A stretch of 50,433 nucleotides of DNA from an uncultured Lachnoanaerobaculum sp. (lineage in GTDB: Bacteria > Bacillota > Clostridia > Lachnospirales > Lachnospiraceae): assembly GCA_916720285.1 (NCBI GenBank), contig CAKAQP010000001.1, positions 1 to 50,433 on the forward strand. Reading direction: 5' to 3'. Shown piece after piece: positions 41,826-50,433 of the stretch (position 1 is the stretch's first letter; every line of letters begins with the position of its first letter). The position numbers and the translations under genes are program-made. A model generated the notes under the pieces. It was not told the origin of the DNA and searched no databases. It was given only the letters and a program-made list of their open reading frames with translations.

Positions 41826-42676
41826 AATAATCCCTCCAATTCTCCTGTACCTGAAACCTTCTTATAAAGTCTTAAGAATACTATGGTAAGTAACATTAAA
41901 ATCACACTCAATGCCGCCGCAAAAGGTATATTTCTCAGCTTTGTAAGCTGCTCCACTATAACACTTCCGATAAGAACTATTTTATTTCCACCAAGTATAT
42001 CTGAGATATAGAAAAGTCCCATACTGGGTACAAATGTAAGTACCACACCGCTTAAGAGTCCCGGCATTGTAAGTCTAAGAGTAATAGTAAGGAAGGATTC
42101 AAGTCTACTTGCTCCCAAATCTCTGGAAGCTTCTATTAAGCTCCAATCCATTTTTTCCACACTTGAATACACTGAAAGTATCATAAACGGCAGTAAAAAA
42201 TATACCATACCTACAAGTACCGCAGGATATGTATACAGCAGTTTAAGCGGAGTCTTTGTTATACTCAAAAACATTAAAAGTTTATCAAGCACTCCGTTAC
42301 TTCTAAATATTATTATCCAACCGTTCAGTCTGATAAGACCGCTGGTCCAAAAGGGAATCATAAGAAGCATCATCATTCTTCTCTTCCATCTCTCACTGAG
42401 CCTTCCCATAAAATATCCGAAGGGATATCCTATCAGAGTAACCAAAACAGTTGATGCAAGCGCCAGTTTAACGGATTCCAAAAATATATTCAAATAAAAA
42501 GGATCAAATACTTTTTTATAATTTTCCAAAGTAAATGTAAAATCAAATCCCCAGGTCTTTGCCTTTGTCAAAAAGCTGATAATTACCATATAGGCCAGAG
42601 GCAATATTACAAAAAGTGTTGTAAAAATATATATTGGTATTCTTAGCAGGTATTTGTTAAGCTTCTTATTTTTCAC
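41822..42676 (-). CDS. potB: polyamine ABC transporter permease PotB
   Basis: The 284-residue permease has six membrane segments, the periplasmic loop with TFTLENYKKVFDP, WTSGLIRLNGWIIIFRSNGV, and the EAA loop EASRDLGASRLESFLTITLR. It pairs with PotC. It overlaps potA by 11 bases. Confidence 0.94.
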   Translation of the reverse strand: MKNKKLNKYLLRIPIYIFTTLFVILPLAYMVIISFLTKAKTWGFDFTFTLENYKKVFDPFYLNIFLESVKLALASTVLVTLIGYPFGYFMGRLSERWKRRMMMLLMIPFWTSGLIRLNGWIIIFRSNGVLDKLLMFLSITKTPLKLLYTYPAVLVGMVYFLLPFMILSVYSSVEKMDWSLIEASRDLGASRLESFLTITLRLTMPGLLSGVVLTFVPSMGLFYISDILGGNKIVLIGSVIVEQLTKLRNIPFAAALSVILMLLTIVFLRLYKKVSGTGELEGLF

Positions 42677-43634
42677 CTTGAACCTCCACCATATCTTTTT
42701 TATCCCAGCCGATACTTATTGCATCACCCGGATTCAAATTGATGTTCATTCCCATATGTGAAGAGGTAATCTCTTGATTATCTTTCAATCTCACCTTTAC
42801 TTTTGAAAGGCCGGCAGTAAAACTGTTTTCAATTACTATACCGTCATAATCACCTGCTCCAAGCCTTACATGTTCCGAACGTATTGCATATGTCTTACCT
42901 TCGTTTTTATAGAGATTTGCACCTCCCACAAACTCGGCAACAAAAGCGGTTGCAGGAGTGTCATACACCTCACTTGGAGTACCTATCTGTTCTATATTAC
43001 CGTCTCTCATAACAACTATTCTTGAGGACATATTTAAAGCCTCTTCCTGGTCATGAGTTATATATATAAATGTAATACCAAGTGCTTTTTGAAGCTTTTT
43101 TAACTCCATCTGCATCTGTCTTCTAAGCATCAGATCAAGTGCACCAAGAGGCTCATCAAGCAATAATACACTAGGCTTATTTACAATAGCCCTTGCTATT
43201 GCGACTCTCTGTCTTTGACCACCTGAAAGCTGTGTAGGATTTCTTTTTTCAAAGCCCTCCAACTGTACCAAAGACAGCGCTTTCTCCACCTCTTTTTTTA
43301 TTTCATCGGCCGGCTTCTTTTTCAGTCTTAATCCATAGCCTATATTTTTTTCAACATTCATATGAGGGAATAGAGCATAATTTTGGAATACCGTATTTAC
43401 ATCCCTTTTTTCCGGTGCCAGTCCTGTGATATCCTTTCCGTTAAGTATCACCTTGCCGCTGTCCGGACTCTCGAGCCCTGCAATTATTCTTATCGTAGTG
43501 GTTTTTCCGCAACCACTTGAACCCAAAAGAGTGATAAACTCTCCTCTACCTATATCAAGAGAGATGTTCTTTAAAACATTCTCACCGTCAAAACTCTTCT
43601 TTATATTTTCCAGACTTAGTATAGTATCTGTCAT
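42666..43634 (-). CDS. potA: polyamine ABC transporter ATPase PotA
   Basis: The 322-residue ABC ATPase has Walker A GSSGCGKTT (38-46), a Q-loop in VFQNYALFPHM, signature LSGGQRQRVAIARA, Walker B LLLDEPLGALD and the H-switch THDQEEAL. A C-terminal TOBE domain (about 235-320) is shorter than in the E. coli protein. It is first in the potABCD operon. A weak promoter-like pair (GTGAAT, TATTAT, 17 bp) lies upstream. Confidence 0.95.
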   Translation of the reverse strand: MTDTILSLENIKKSFDGENVLKNISLDIGRGEFITLLGSSGCGKTTTIRIIAGLESPDSGKVILNGKDITGLAPEKRDVNTVFQNYALFPHMNVEKNIGYGLRLKKKPADEIKKEVEKALSLVQLEGFEKRNPTQLSGGQRQRVAIARAIVNKPSVLLLDEPLGALDLMLRRQMQMELKKLQKALGITFIYITHDQEEALNMSSRIVVMRDGNIEQIGTPSEVYDTPATAFVAEFVGGANLYKNEGKTYAIRSEHVRLGAGDYDGIVIENSFTAGLSKVKVRLKDNQEITSSHMGMNINLNPGDAISIGWDKKDMVEVQGEK

Positions 43635-43728
43635 CTAAATTCCCTCCTAGGGTTATTTGGCTTTATACAATAAAATATAATACCATCTTTTTTAATATAA
43701 TTCACTAAAAATATTATTTTATCTTGGC

Positions 43729-43757
43729 TTTACTTTTACAAGTTAAAATGCTAAAAT
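43729..43757 (+). promoter_or_regulatory. promoter of the YerC/TrpR-like gene
   Basis: TTTACT (43729-43734) and TAAAAT (43752-43757) are 17 bp apart. Its position supports the ATG at 43787 rather than the one at 43724. Confidence 0.6.
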
Positions 43758-43786
43758 GTAATTACTATTTGAATGGAGCAATTTGT

Positions 43787-44095
43787 ATGAATAATAAGAT
43801 CAGGACTGACGCGGTAGACCATCTATTTGACGCCATCCTTACACTAAAAGATAAAGAGGAATTTTATATTTTCTTTGAGGATGTTTGCACAGTAAATGAG
43901 TTGCTCTCCATCTCTCAAAGATATGAAGTAGCTAAAATGCTGCGTGAAAAGAAAACATATTTGGAGATTGCCGAGGAAACCGGCGCTTCTACAGCTACCA
44001 TCTCCAGAGTAAACCGTTCATTAAACTATGGAAATGACGGCTATGACCTTGTCTTTAACAGACTCGGTTTATTTGAAAATAATAAGGAAAAATAA
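43787..44095 (+). CDS. YerC/YecD family TrpR-related DNA-binding protein
   Basis: This helix-turn-helix protein of about 102 residues has LTLKDKEEFYIFFEDVCTV and LLSISQRYEVAKMLREKKTY, followed by a Trp-repressor-like HTH, EIAEETGASTATISRVNRSL. Family members are small regulators in Firmicutes with poorly defined targets. The ATG 63 bases before this start lies at or before the promoter, so I reject it. It lies between divergent potA and convergent rnhA and could conceivably regulate either neighbour. Confidence 0.9.
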   Translation: MNNKIRTDAVDHLFDAILTLKDKEEFYIFFEDVCTVNELLSISQRYEVAKMLREKKTYLEIAEETGASTATISRVNRSLNYGNDGYDLVFNRLGLFENNKEK

Positions 44096-44124
44096 TTTTG
44101 CCGGAGTTTATACTCCGGCAAAAT
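44095..44124. terminator. bidirectional terminator between yerC-like and RNase H genes
   Basis: The stem ATTTTGCCGGAGT with its perfect complement and a 4-base TTAT loop touches both stop codons. T and A runs flank it as needed in both directions. Confidence 0.85.
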
Positions 44125-44732
44125 TATATAAGTCCAAGTGCTTTTTTGGCAAGTTCATCCGCCATATCATTATACTTATCTCCCGAATGTCCTTTTACCT
44201 TTATAAAATCCACATCCACATGCTTTGAAGCATTTTTATAAAATTCAACATAATGCATGGTACCGGGCTTTTTGGCTTTCCAATCTCCGTTGCACCACTT
44301 CTCTATACCCTCATAGTCATAAAAAATACTGATACTCTTTATATCATGATCCAGACAATATTGCATGGCCGCCATAGAACCCTGTATCTCACCTGCAACA
44401 TTTCTCATATCACTCATATCATCCTTATCAAACTTTTTTGAAAAATAAAGTTCTTCATCTTTATGCATCATAACCATACCGTATGAATATGACTTTGTAG
44501 TGTCGTCATAACTTCCGTCAACATATGCAAATGCTTCCGACTGCTTCTCATCCTGTTCTTCTTTATCATTTTTACTGTTTGTACCGTTTACAAAATCAAA
44601 AGCCTCTTCTCTGGTTGTAAAACTTTTATATGCGGCTCCCGAAAAGCCGCTTACAGACTGCTTACATTCATCCCATGTCTCAAAGACTCCCGTCTTTCTT
44701 CCTTTTTTTACCGCGTAATATTTCTTTGCCAT
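44124..44732 (-). CDS. rnhA: ribonuclease H with N-terminal RNA-DNA-binding domain
   Basis: This RNase HI of about 202 residues has an N-terminal hybrid-binding domain (AKKYYAVKKGRKTGVFETWDECK, about 2-24, then YKSFTTREEAFDFVNG), a Lys/Glu/Asn/Asp-rich linker and the catalytic domain starting AFAYVDGSYD (first Asp). It continues with NVAGEIQGSMAAM (Glu), IFYDYEGIEKW (Asp), and KGHSGDKYNDMADELAKKAL (His and last Asp). It cleaves the RNA of RNA-DNA hybrids. ATG 44732 is chosen with AGGTAA upstream; it begins 2 bases after the preceding stop. Confidence 0.94.
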   Translation of the reverse strand: MAKKYYAVKKGRKTGVFETWDECKQSVSGFSGAAYKSFTTREEAFDFVNGTNSKNDKEEQDEKQSEAFAYVDGSYDDTTKSYSYGMVMMHKDEELYFSKKFDKDDMSDMRNVAGEIQGSMAAMQYCLDHDIKSISIFYDYEGIEKWCNGDWKAKKPGTMHYVEFYKNASKHVDVDFIKVKGHSGDKYNDMADELAKKALGLI

Positions 44733-44734
44733 AA

Positions 44735-45733
44735 TTACCTGTTCCAAAATATATTTTTCTCTTCTTCACTCAAATTTGCAGCAAATTCCCTTTTTATTTC
44801 AAGGAACTGCTCAAAATTTACTACCATTGAATGAATTATTGCTCTGTCTTCAAATTCCTCTCGACTCTTTGGAAGCTCTGAGTTTTTCATCTTTTCTTTT
44901 ACAAAATATAAGTCCATCAGGGCATTTAGAGCATTATTTGACTCATGCAGTTTGGGTACAAGATTAAAAATAAGTTCAGCCACATCTCTTGCCTGACTCG
45001 GTCTTGTTTTCATTCCCTTCCCCTGATCAAAAATATATCTAAGTGTCATGATTTGAGACTTTCTCATTTCCATATAGTTTATAAAGTACTCCAAATCATA
45101 GCTTAGTATATTGTCTTTATCAATATATGCCTTTGAGATTGCACTGTCTATCAGCTTATCAAGCGAAGCAAAATCGTATTCAAGCTTTACTCTGTCATTC
45201 TCATCACTTAAAAAGCCTACCAGAGTATCCAGCATGTACTTTATTTCATTTTCTATTTTAACTTGATACTCCCTTATATGTTTCAAGTTTCTCGGCATAT
45301 ACATATTTAAGAATATTCCCACAGATGTTCCTATAAGCATCAAAGCCGCTTCATTTTTTACAATATCAAAGCTCATATACTTTTCCGCCATAATATGCGT
45401 TACCAAAACAGTACATGGAGAAAGTCCTTCATTTAAGTCAAATAACATACAAACCGACACAAATATAAGCAAATAGCAAACCAAAGCCCATATATCATAT
45501 CCGAATAAAGTAAATACGGCAAGGGAAATCAACATGGCCAGCACGAATGCGGCAATCCTTTTTACTGCAATCTTTATTGTGGATTTTTTTGTATCCTGTA
45601 TACTTAGCAAGGTAATAATACCTGCCGATGCACTGTAGTTTAATCCGAAAATTCCGGCAATAAATATTGCAAGTCCTGTTCCGACAGCAATTTTTATTAC
45701 CTTTATAAGATTTATATTTTTAAAATATGCCAT
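44735..45733 (-). CDS. aromatic-acid-exporter-like (ArAE/DUF939) membrane protein
   Basis: The 332-residue protein has an N-terminal membrane domain of about six segments (residues 10-150, starting LIKVIKIAVGTGLAIFIAG) and a soluble helical C-terminal half. This matches the aromatic acid exporter / FUSC-like family of putative efflux proteins. The substrate is unknown. GGAGG precedes the ATG, and the gene continues into rnhA. Confidence 0.83.
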   Translation of the reverse strand: MAYFKNINLIKVIKIAVGTGLAIFIAGIFGLNYSASAGIITLLSIQDTKKSTIKIAVKRIAAFVLAMLISLAVFTLFGYDIWALVCYLLIFVSVCMLFDLNEGLSPCTVLVTHIMAEKYMSFDIVKNEAALMLIGTSVGIFLNMYMPRNLKHIREYQVKIENEIKYMLDTLVGFLSDENDRVKLEYDFASLDKLIDSAISKAYIDKDNILSYDLEYFINYMEMRKSQIMTLRYIFDQGKGMKTRPSQARDVAELIFNLVPKLHESNNALNALMDLYFVKEKMKNSELPKSREEFEDRAIIHSMVVNFEQFLEIKREFAANLSEEEKNIFWNR

Positions 45734-45742
45734 AGCCCTCCA

Positions 45743-46705
45743 TCATCTTTTAAAATATAATGCTGTACTCCTCACAAACTTATATAATGCAGGTAAGAAA
45801 TATTCAAACTTTATAAAAAATCTTTCTCTAAAATCCAGCTCATTATATTCTTTTTTAAAGTCCTTTGACAATATATTTTTAAAATCTCTTGTATTTACAT
45901 AAGTAAGAAAACGCAGCCTCTTTGCGGCACATACAACTTCTTCATGAAATCTGTGTCCGGAGTCCTCATCATATGCCTTATACATAGCCTCCATATTTTG
46001 ATAGTACTCTTCCTGCTTTCTTTTGTAATCACCGCTAAACTGTGAGGCTGTCCATGAAGTCGGTACTCCCATTCTGTACACACTCATAACCTTGTCAATA
46101 TAATATGCATCACCGTATTTTACAGATATTATTTGCATCGGTATATCTCCCACCTTACAGTCAAAATAATACTTTGGCAGACTTTTCATATACTCTGTTC
46201 TAAGTAGCAATGAAGCTGTGGGATAATGTGCTCTTTTATTTATAACCTCTTGTGCACTGATTACAGAGTCTCCTATATAAGGTCTTATAAGGTTTGGAGA
46301 AAATGTGGCATCCATATTTTCAACCTTCGCAGCATGAAAGCAAAAGCTTATTTCAGGATGTGCATCCATATAATCCACCTGCATTTGAAGTTTATTCTCA
46401 TCACACCAGTAATCATCACCCTCACACATTGCTATATATTCTCCGCCGGCTCTCGGAAAATTATATTTCCCGCTTGGATTTGTAACCCCCTGCGAATACA
46501 TATTCTCCTCATGAAATAAGGGCTTTATAATATTAGGATATCTTTTTTCATATTCTCTTATAATATCTGCAGTATTATCTGTTGATGCATCATCATTTAT
46601 CAAAATTTCTATATCAAAGTTTCTTTTCTGCGCCAAAAATGAATCTATTGCCTTTTTGATATATTTACCGTGATTATAGGTAATACAGCATATACTTACT
46701 TTCAT
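45743..46705 (-). CDS. family 2 glycosyltransferase
   Basis: This GT-A glycosyltransferase of about 320 residues starts MKVSICCITYNHGKYIKKAI, with ILINDDASTDNTADII for nucleotide-sugar binding and AMCEGDDYWCDENKLQ with the metal DxD-like motif. A C-terminal amphipathic region (FIKFEYFLPALYKF) may touch the membrane. It would add a sugar to a surface polysaccharide or lipid carrier; acceptor and donor are unknown. ATG 46705 is chosen because the earlier ATG at 46747 lies in a hairpin-forming region and family members start at this motif. Confidence 0.9.
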   Translation of the reverse strand: MKVSICCITYNHGKYIKKAIDSFLAQKRNFDIEILINDDASTDNTADIIREYEKRYPNIIKPLFHEENMYSQGVTNPSGKYNFPRAGGEYIAMCEGDDYWCDENKLQMQVDYMDAHPEISFCFHAAKVENMDATFSPNLIRPYIGDSVISAQEVINKRAHYPTASLLLRTEYMKSLPKYYFDCKVGDIPMQIISVKYGDAYYIDKVMSVYRMGVPTSWTASQFSGDYKRKQEEYYQNMEAMYKAYDEDSGHRFHEEVVCAAKRLRFLTYVNTRDFKNILSKDFKKEYNELDFRERFFIKFEYFLPALYKFVRSTALYFKR

Positions 46706-46834
46706 ATTTTTACTCTCTTTATATAATATTTGCATGCACGGCGGCATGCTGTTTTTACTTCTACTTCAATATCATACTATAACATAAAAGTTGATTTAAA
46801 GTGAGCTTTTATTATCTTTATAAAGCTTCAAAAC

Positions 46835-46863
46835 TTGTAGATAATGTACTACTGTGGTATTAT
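46835..46863 (+). promoter_or_regulatory. promoter of the CmpB-type gene
   Basis: TTGTAG (46835-46840) and TATTAT (46858-46863) are 17 bp apart. It excludes the upstream ATG at 46854 as a start. Confidence 0.6.
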
Positions 46864-46883
46864 TGTTCTCATTGGAGGTGATT

Positions 46884-47831
46884 ATGACCAAGTACACCCT
46901 ATTGCAATGGATTGCATTTTTTTATATATATTGTTTTTTCGGATGGTGTTTTGAATCCGGATATGCAAGTATCAAGGAGAGAAAACTTACAAACAGAGGT
47001 TTCCTTCGCGGTCCCTACATTCCTATATATGCCTTCGGCGCTTTGTTTGTTCTTATTATTACAGACAATTTTCATAGGAATAATTTGGAAGTTTACTTTT
47101 CAGGAATGATTGCTGCTACAATACTTGAATATATCACAGGCTATGTGATGGAAAGACTCTTTAAAGTCAAATACTGGGACTATAGCGATCACAAGTTTAA
47201 TTTGAGCGGATATATATCGCTCTCCACCTCTATAGCATGGGGATTTTTATCACTCCTGCTTACCAATTTTTTACAGGTAAATGTATACAGATTTGTATCT
47301 ATGATAAATGAATCAAATTTGAAGACTTCTATAACAGTCGTGAGTATTATCTTTTTCTCGGATTTGATTCTTTCAATAAAGGCCGCATTCAATCTTGCAA
47401 AAGCCTATGCGGCACTTGAAAGGGCTAAGGTTGAATTCCTTGAAGTTAAAGAAAAATTATCACTTGTAGCAGATGACCTTGTAAGTGAGACTCAAAATAA
47501 GCTTGTAGGTATCAAAGACAGTGTGGCAGGACGTGTGAGTCAGGCAAATGAATATATATCAAACGGAATGGTGAGTTTCTCATCTTTAAAATCCGATATT
47601 GAAAATGCTCTTTCGTCACTTTCAAACACGGTTGCTTCAAAGAGTCCGGCTTATCTTGAACTTAAAATAAAATATGAAGTTGCAAGAGAAAAGGTATCTC
47701 TAAGCTTACCTAAAACCGGAAAAATCATGTCCTTCTTTATAAGAAATATGATAAAAGGAAATCCGGGACTTAACAAAAAGTATATTTCTCAGATGAAGGA
47801 GCTCAGTGAAATAAGAAAAAGAAATAAATAA
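46884..47831 (+). CDS. CmpB-type putative ABC transporter permease
   Basis: This protein of about 315 residues belongs to the CmpB-like family. The signature is WIAFFYIYCFFGWCFESGYASIKERKLTNRGFLRGP-like at the N-terminus, shown here in part as FFGWCFESGY and NRGFLRGPYIPIY, with four to five membrane segments in the first half. The second half is soluble, helical and coiled-coil-prone. No ATPase partner is nearby and the function is uncertain. GGAGGTG lies just before the ATG. Confidence 0.83.
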   Translation: MTKYTLLQWIAFFYIYCFFGWCFESGYASIKERKLTNRGFLRGPYIPIYAFGALFVLIITDNFHRNNLEVYFSGMIAATILEYITGYVMERLFKVKYWDYSDHKFNLSGYISLSTSIAWGFLSLLLTNFLQVNVYRFVSMINESNLKTSITVVSIIFFSDLILSIKAAFNLAKAYAALERAKVEFLEVKEKLSLVADDLVSETQNKLVGIKDSVAGRVSQANEYISNGMVSFSSLKSDIENALSSLSNTVASKSPAYLELKIKYEVAREKVSLSLPKTGKIMSFFIRNMIKGNPGLNKKYISQMKELSEIRKRNK

Positions 47832-47835
47832 AGTT

Positions 47836-47873
47836 AAAAGCTACAGGTTTGTACCGACCCGTAGCTTTTTATT
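47836..47873. terminator. bidirectional terminator between CmpB-type gene and cca
   Basis: The stem AAAAGCTAC(A)GG/CC(C)GTAGCTTTT, with one mismatch and a 10-base loop, is followed by a T-rich stretch. It serves the two convergent genes. Confidence 0.8.
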
Positions 47874-49077
47874 ACTCTTTTTTTGCTATATCAACAAGCA
47901 GTTCTTTATTATTAAGTTTAGGTTCTTCAATAACTCTTTTTAATAATTCTTCCAAGATCTCACCGATTTTAGGTCCTTTCGGTATTCCAAGATTAATCAG
48001 ATCTTTTCCGGTAATATCAAGCATAGAGATATCAAAAGCATGATTTTCTTCTTTAATCTTTTCATATCTTGTTTCGATTTCGTTTATCTCTTCCAATATA
48101 CCCGCATTTTTCCTGTCCGACTTGCAAATCTTTATATAGTCCTCAAAGAGTTTTGTACCGAGTCTGTGCAATGACAGTCTTATATCCGAATCCTTCTTCG
48201 GTAAAGGTAATTTCAGTTCCTCTATAAGCAGACAAGTATTTATTTTTGTAGCATTATCCGACTTCAATTCCGAAAGAATCTTCTTTACCGAATTTATATT
48301 TTCTGCATTTTGCAAAAATACAGTCCAGTACATATGTTTTTCATCACCGAGATCTCTTTTGTAAAACTCATAAAAACTTTCATCAAGCTTTGCAAACTCT
48401 TTACCGATATATTTGTACAGCCCGCTGCTGTATATATACTTTACATTTTCTGCAAAATTTCCGGAAAGTGTCTTATTCAGCTCTACAAATATTCTCTCTT
48501 TGCTGACATTTGATAAAAGTGAAGATTTTTTATTTATTGCATCAAATGTGGCTTTTTCTATTTGAAACCCGAGTTGAGCTGAAAAACGTATTGCCCTAAG
48601 CATTCTCAGAGCATCCTCATCAAATCTCTTACTTGGATCTCCTACAGCTCTTATAATCCCGCTTTTTAAATCCTCCTGACCTTCATAGAGATCCACTATA
48701 CCCTTTTTATGTGAATAGGCCATAGCATTAATTGTAAAATCTCTTCTGCAAAGATCTTCAGAAAGACTTTTGCTGAATGAAACACTGTCGGGATGCCTTC
48801 CGTCAGAATAGTTTCCGTCTATTCTGTATGTAGTCAGCTCATAGCCTACGCCATCCATAAGTACTGTTATAGTTCCGTGTGCAATGCCTGTATCAAAGGT
48901 CTTTTTAAATATCTTCTTCATTTCTTCCGGAAGGGCATTTGTAGTGATATCCCAGTCCTTAGGCTTCCTGTAAAGCATGGAATCTCTTACACAACCTCCT
49001 ACCGCAAATCCTTCAAAGCCGTTCTCTTCCAACTTTTCTATAATATTTTCAACATTCTTAGGCAAATCTATTCTCAT
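47872..49077 (-). CDS. cca: CCA tRNA nucleotidyltransferase
   Basis: The 401-residue class II enzyme adds or repairs the 3'-CCA of tRNAs. It shows GFAVGGCVRDSMLYRKPKDWDI (nucleotidyltransferase motif, about 23-44, with the DxD carboxylates), DLCRRDFTINAMAY, and the flexible-loop/neck helices DEDALRMLRAIRFSAQLGF. No HD domain is evident at the C-terminus. AAGGAG precedes the ATG. Confidence 0.93.
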   Translation of the reverse strand: MRIDLPKNVENIIEKLEENGFEGFAVGGCVRDSMLYRKPKDWDITTNALPEEMKKIFKKTFDTGIAHGTITVLMDGVGYELTTYRIDGNYSDGRHPDSVSFSKSLSEDLCRRDFTINAMAYSHKKGIVDLYEGQEDLKSGIIRAVGDPSKRFDEDALRMLRAIRFSAQLGFQIEKATFDAINKKSSLLSNVSKERIFVELNKTLSGNFAENVKYIYSSGLYKYIGKEFAKLDESFYEFYKRDLGDEKHMYWTVFLQNAENINSVKKILSELKSDNATKINTCLLIEELKLPLPKKDSDIRLSLHRLGTKLFEDYIKICKSDRKNAGILEEINEIETRYEKIKEENHAFDISMLDITGKDLINLGIPKGPKIGEILEELLKRVIEEPKLNNKELLVDIAKKE

Positions 49078-49138
49078 TCTTATCTCCTTAACAAAAGCTT
49101 ATACCCGGGACATAAGTATATGAATGCTAAAAATTAAT

Positions 49139-49168
49139 ATGAAAACCGCAGCCTTTTGACTGCGGTCT
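49139..49168 (-). terminator. terminator after proS
   Basis: The stem ACCGCAG/CTGCGGT with an 8-base loop is followed by TTT on the minus strand, just after the proS stop. Confidence 0.75.
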
Positions 49169-49178
49169 CCTTATTATT

Positions 49179-50433
49179 TTAATATGCTTTTCCCCAGTAA
49201 ACCATCTTTGTAGCCTTCTTGCCACAGCAAACGCATACATCGCTAAGCTGCTCCTGTGCCTCAGGCATACATCTTGATGTGGCTCCTGCCTCTTCCTTTA
49301 TCTTGTCCTCGCAAGCTCTGTCACCGCACCACATAGCCTTGATAAATCCCGGCTTGTTATCTGCAATATCCTTGAACTCTTCCATAGTTCTTGCCTCATA
49401 AGTATGAGCTTCTCTATGCGCAAGGGCTGTTTCATACATATTTGTCTGAATCTTTTCAAGGCATTCCTTAGCTTCACTTTCAACATTTTCAAGTGATACA
49501 AAGATCTTTTCACCTGTATCTCTTCTGACAAATACACATTGATTATTTTCAATATCCTTCGGTCCGATTTCAATTCTAAGAGGTATACCTCTCATCTCAG
49601 ATTCTGCAAACTTAAATCCCGGACTCTTCTCGCTGTCATCAAGCTTTACTCTTACACCTGCCGCATACAGTCTGTCTTTTAGCGCATTAGCCGCCTCAAG
49701 TACACCTTCCTTATGTGCAGCTACAGGTATGATATTTACTTGAACAGGTGCTATATGAGGTGGTAACTTAAGACCTGAGTCATCACCATGTACCATTATA
49801 ACAGCTCCTATTATTCTTGTAGTCATACCGAATGAGGTCTCAAAAACAGGCTTGATTTGATTGTCCTTATCTGTAAATGTTACGTCAAAAGCCTTTGCAA
49901 ATCCGTCTCCGAAGTAGTGGCTGGTACCTGACTGTAATGCCTTACCGTCATGCATAAGTGCCTCTATGGTATAGGTCGCCTCGGCTCCGGCAAACTTTTC
50001 CTTATCTGTCTTTATACCTCTTATAACAGGTATAGCCAAATCCTTTTCAAAGAAGTCTGCATACACTTCAAGCATCTGTACAGTTCTGTCATGGGCTTCC
50101 TTGGCTGTGGCATGAACTGTATGTCCCTCCTGCCATAAAAACTCTCTTGAACGAAGGAAAGGTCTGGTTGTCTTTTCCCATCTTACTACGGAACACCACT
50201 GATTTAAAAGCTGCGGAAGATCTCTATAGCTCTTTACAACCTTTGAGTAGTAGTCACAGAATAATGTTTCCGATGTAGGTCTGACACAGAGTCTCTCCTC
50301 AAGCTCCTCCATTCCGCCATGAGTTACCCATGCAACCTCAGGTGCAAAGCCTTCAACATGGTCCGCCTCTTTTTGTAAAAGGCTCTCCGGTATGAACATA
50401 GGCAGATAACAGTTTTGAATTCCTGTTTCTTTA
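49179..50433 (-). CDS. proS: prolyl-tRNA synthetase (archaeal/eukaryal type), 5' end off window
   Basis: The reading frame stays open to the right edge (codons for KETGIQNCYLP precede the first visible ATG), so the gene is truncated by the window, with 417 codons visible. It is a class II synthetase: CVRPTSETLFCDYYSK (motif 2 region), RWEKTTRPFLRSREFLWQEGH, and GTSHYFGDGFAKAFD with motif 3 elements downstream (PPHIAPVQVNIIP anticodon-binding domain). The C-terminal zinc-like module has Cys-rich segments (MWCGDRACEDKIKEE, CVCCGKKATKM) and ends in KAY. These features mark the short archaeal/eukaryal-type enzyme without the bacterial editing insertion. Confidence 0.95.
   Translation of the reverse strand, partial: KETGIQNCYLPMFIPESLLQKEADHVEGFAPEVAWVTHGGMEELEERLCVRPTSETLFCDYYSKVVKSYRDLPQLLNQWCSVVRWEKTTRPFLRSREFLWQEGHTVHATAKEAHDRTVQMLEVYADFFEKDLAIPVIRGIKTDKEKFAGAEATYTIEALMHDGKALQSGTSHYFGDGFAKAFDVTFTDKDNQIKPVFETSFGMTTRIIGAVIMVHGDDSGLKLPPHIAPVQVNIIPVAAHKEGVLEAANALKDRLYAAGVRVKLDDSEKSPGFKFAESEMRGIPLRIEIGPKDIENNQCVFVRRDTGEKIFVSLENVESEAKECLEKIQTNMYETALAHREAHTYEARTMEEFKDIADNKPGFIKAMWCGDRACEDKIKEEAGATSRCMPEAQEQLSDVCVCCGKKATKMVYWGKAY

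Noticed and set aside
46738..46765. GCATGC-containing hairpin followed by TTTTT on the plus strand
   Set aside because: No plus-strand gene precedes it and the stem is only 6 bp; it lies in a divergent intergenic region, so a real terminator is doubtful.
1..50433. CRISPR array, prophage, insertion sequence, tRNA or rRNA
   Set aside because: I saw no spaced direct repeats, transposase or integrase frames, terminal inverted repeats, or cloverleaf/rRNA motifs on either strand; a tRNA or covariance scan was not possible here.

Overview
The window looks like a chromosomal segment of a low-GC, anaerobic, fermentative Firmicute, most likely a Lachnospiraceae-type Clostridia. The reasons are AT-rich intergenic DNA, AGGAGG-type ribosome sites, the ispF-cysS-mrnC-rlmB order, a primary sigma factor with an acidic N-terminus, an archaeal/eukaryal-type prolyl-tRNA synthetase, a CmpB-type membrane protein and a Firmicute-type selenium/molybdenum hydroxylase cluster. 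I saw no insertion sequence, prophage, CRISPR array, tRNA or rRNA. Nearly all genes are on the minus strand; the three plus-strand genes each end in a convergent hairpin terminator.

Positions 2-9016 (minus) form an operon that reads as a complete reductive pyrimidine pathway continued into fermentation. It encodes a DUF1097 membrane protein, PreT and PreA (dihydropyrimidine dehydrogenase), dihydropyrimidinase, N-carbamoyl-beta-alanine amidohydrolase, a hotdog protein of the beta-alanyl-CoA ammonia-lyase type, a fusion of a second such hotdog domain to a family III CoA-transferase, and an acyl-CoA dehydrogenase. The inferred route is uracil, dihydrouracil, N-carbamoyl-beta-alanine, beta-alanine, beta-alanyl-CoA, acryloyl-CoA, propionyl-CoA. 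Its promoter has the 19-bp spacer and central dyad of MerR-activated promoters, and a MerR/GyrI-like regulator gene lies directly upstream (9419-10276).

Positions 10313-17402 are mostly housekeeping: lactate dehydrogenase, rlmB, mrnC, cysS, ispF with an unusual Cys-rich tail, a histidine-less HPr-like protein, a canonical HPr, queH and rpoD. Positions 17403-22333 hold a nanE-led amino-sugar cluster: ManNAc-6-P epimerase, a binding protein, two ABC permeases and an RpiR regulator, with no ATPase gene.

Positions 22616-38155 are purine and selenium metabolism. Present are an NCS2 purine permease, adenine deaminase, three-subunit xanthine dehydrogenase, a guanine deaminase behind a guanine-class riboswitch, MocA-like, YqeB and YqeC, a xanthine/uracil-type permease, a DUF3343 protein, a cysteine-desulfurase-like protein, YedF and SelD. 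This matches the known selenium-dependent molybdenum hydroxylase gene set. Adenine and guanine would be funnelled to hypoxanthine and xanthine, and xanthine dehydrogenase would carry a labile-selenium molybdenum cofactor.

Positions 38394-50433 contain a secreted L,D-transpeptidase, the potABCD polyamine importer, a YerC/TrpR-like regulator, an RNase H, an aromatic-acid-exporter-like membrane protein, a family 2 glycosyltransferase, a CmpB-type membrane protein, CCA-adding enzyme and the 3' part of proS, which runs off the right edge.

The most noteworthy part is the predicted pyrimidine-to-propionyl-CoA operon with its lyase/CoA-transferase fusion and MerR-type control region. Next are the guanine riboswitch before a catabolic deaminase and the degenerate HPr behind a strong operator-like dyad.
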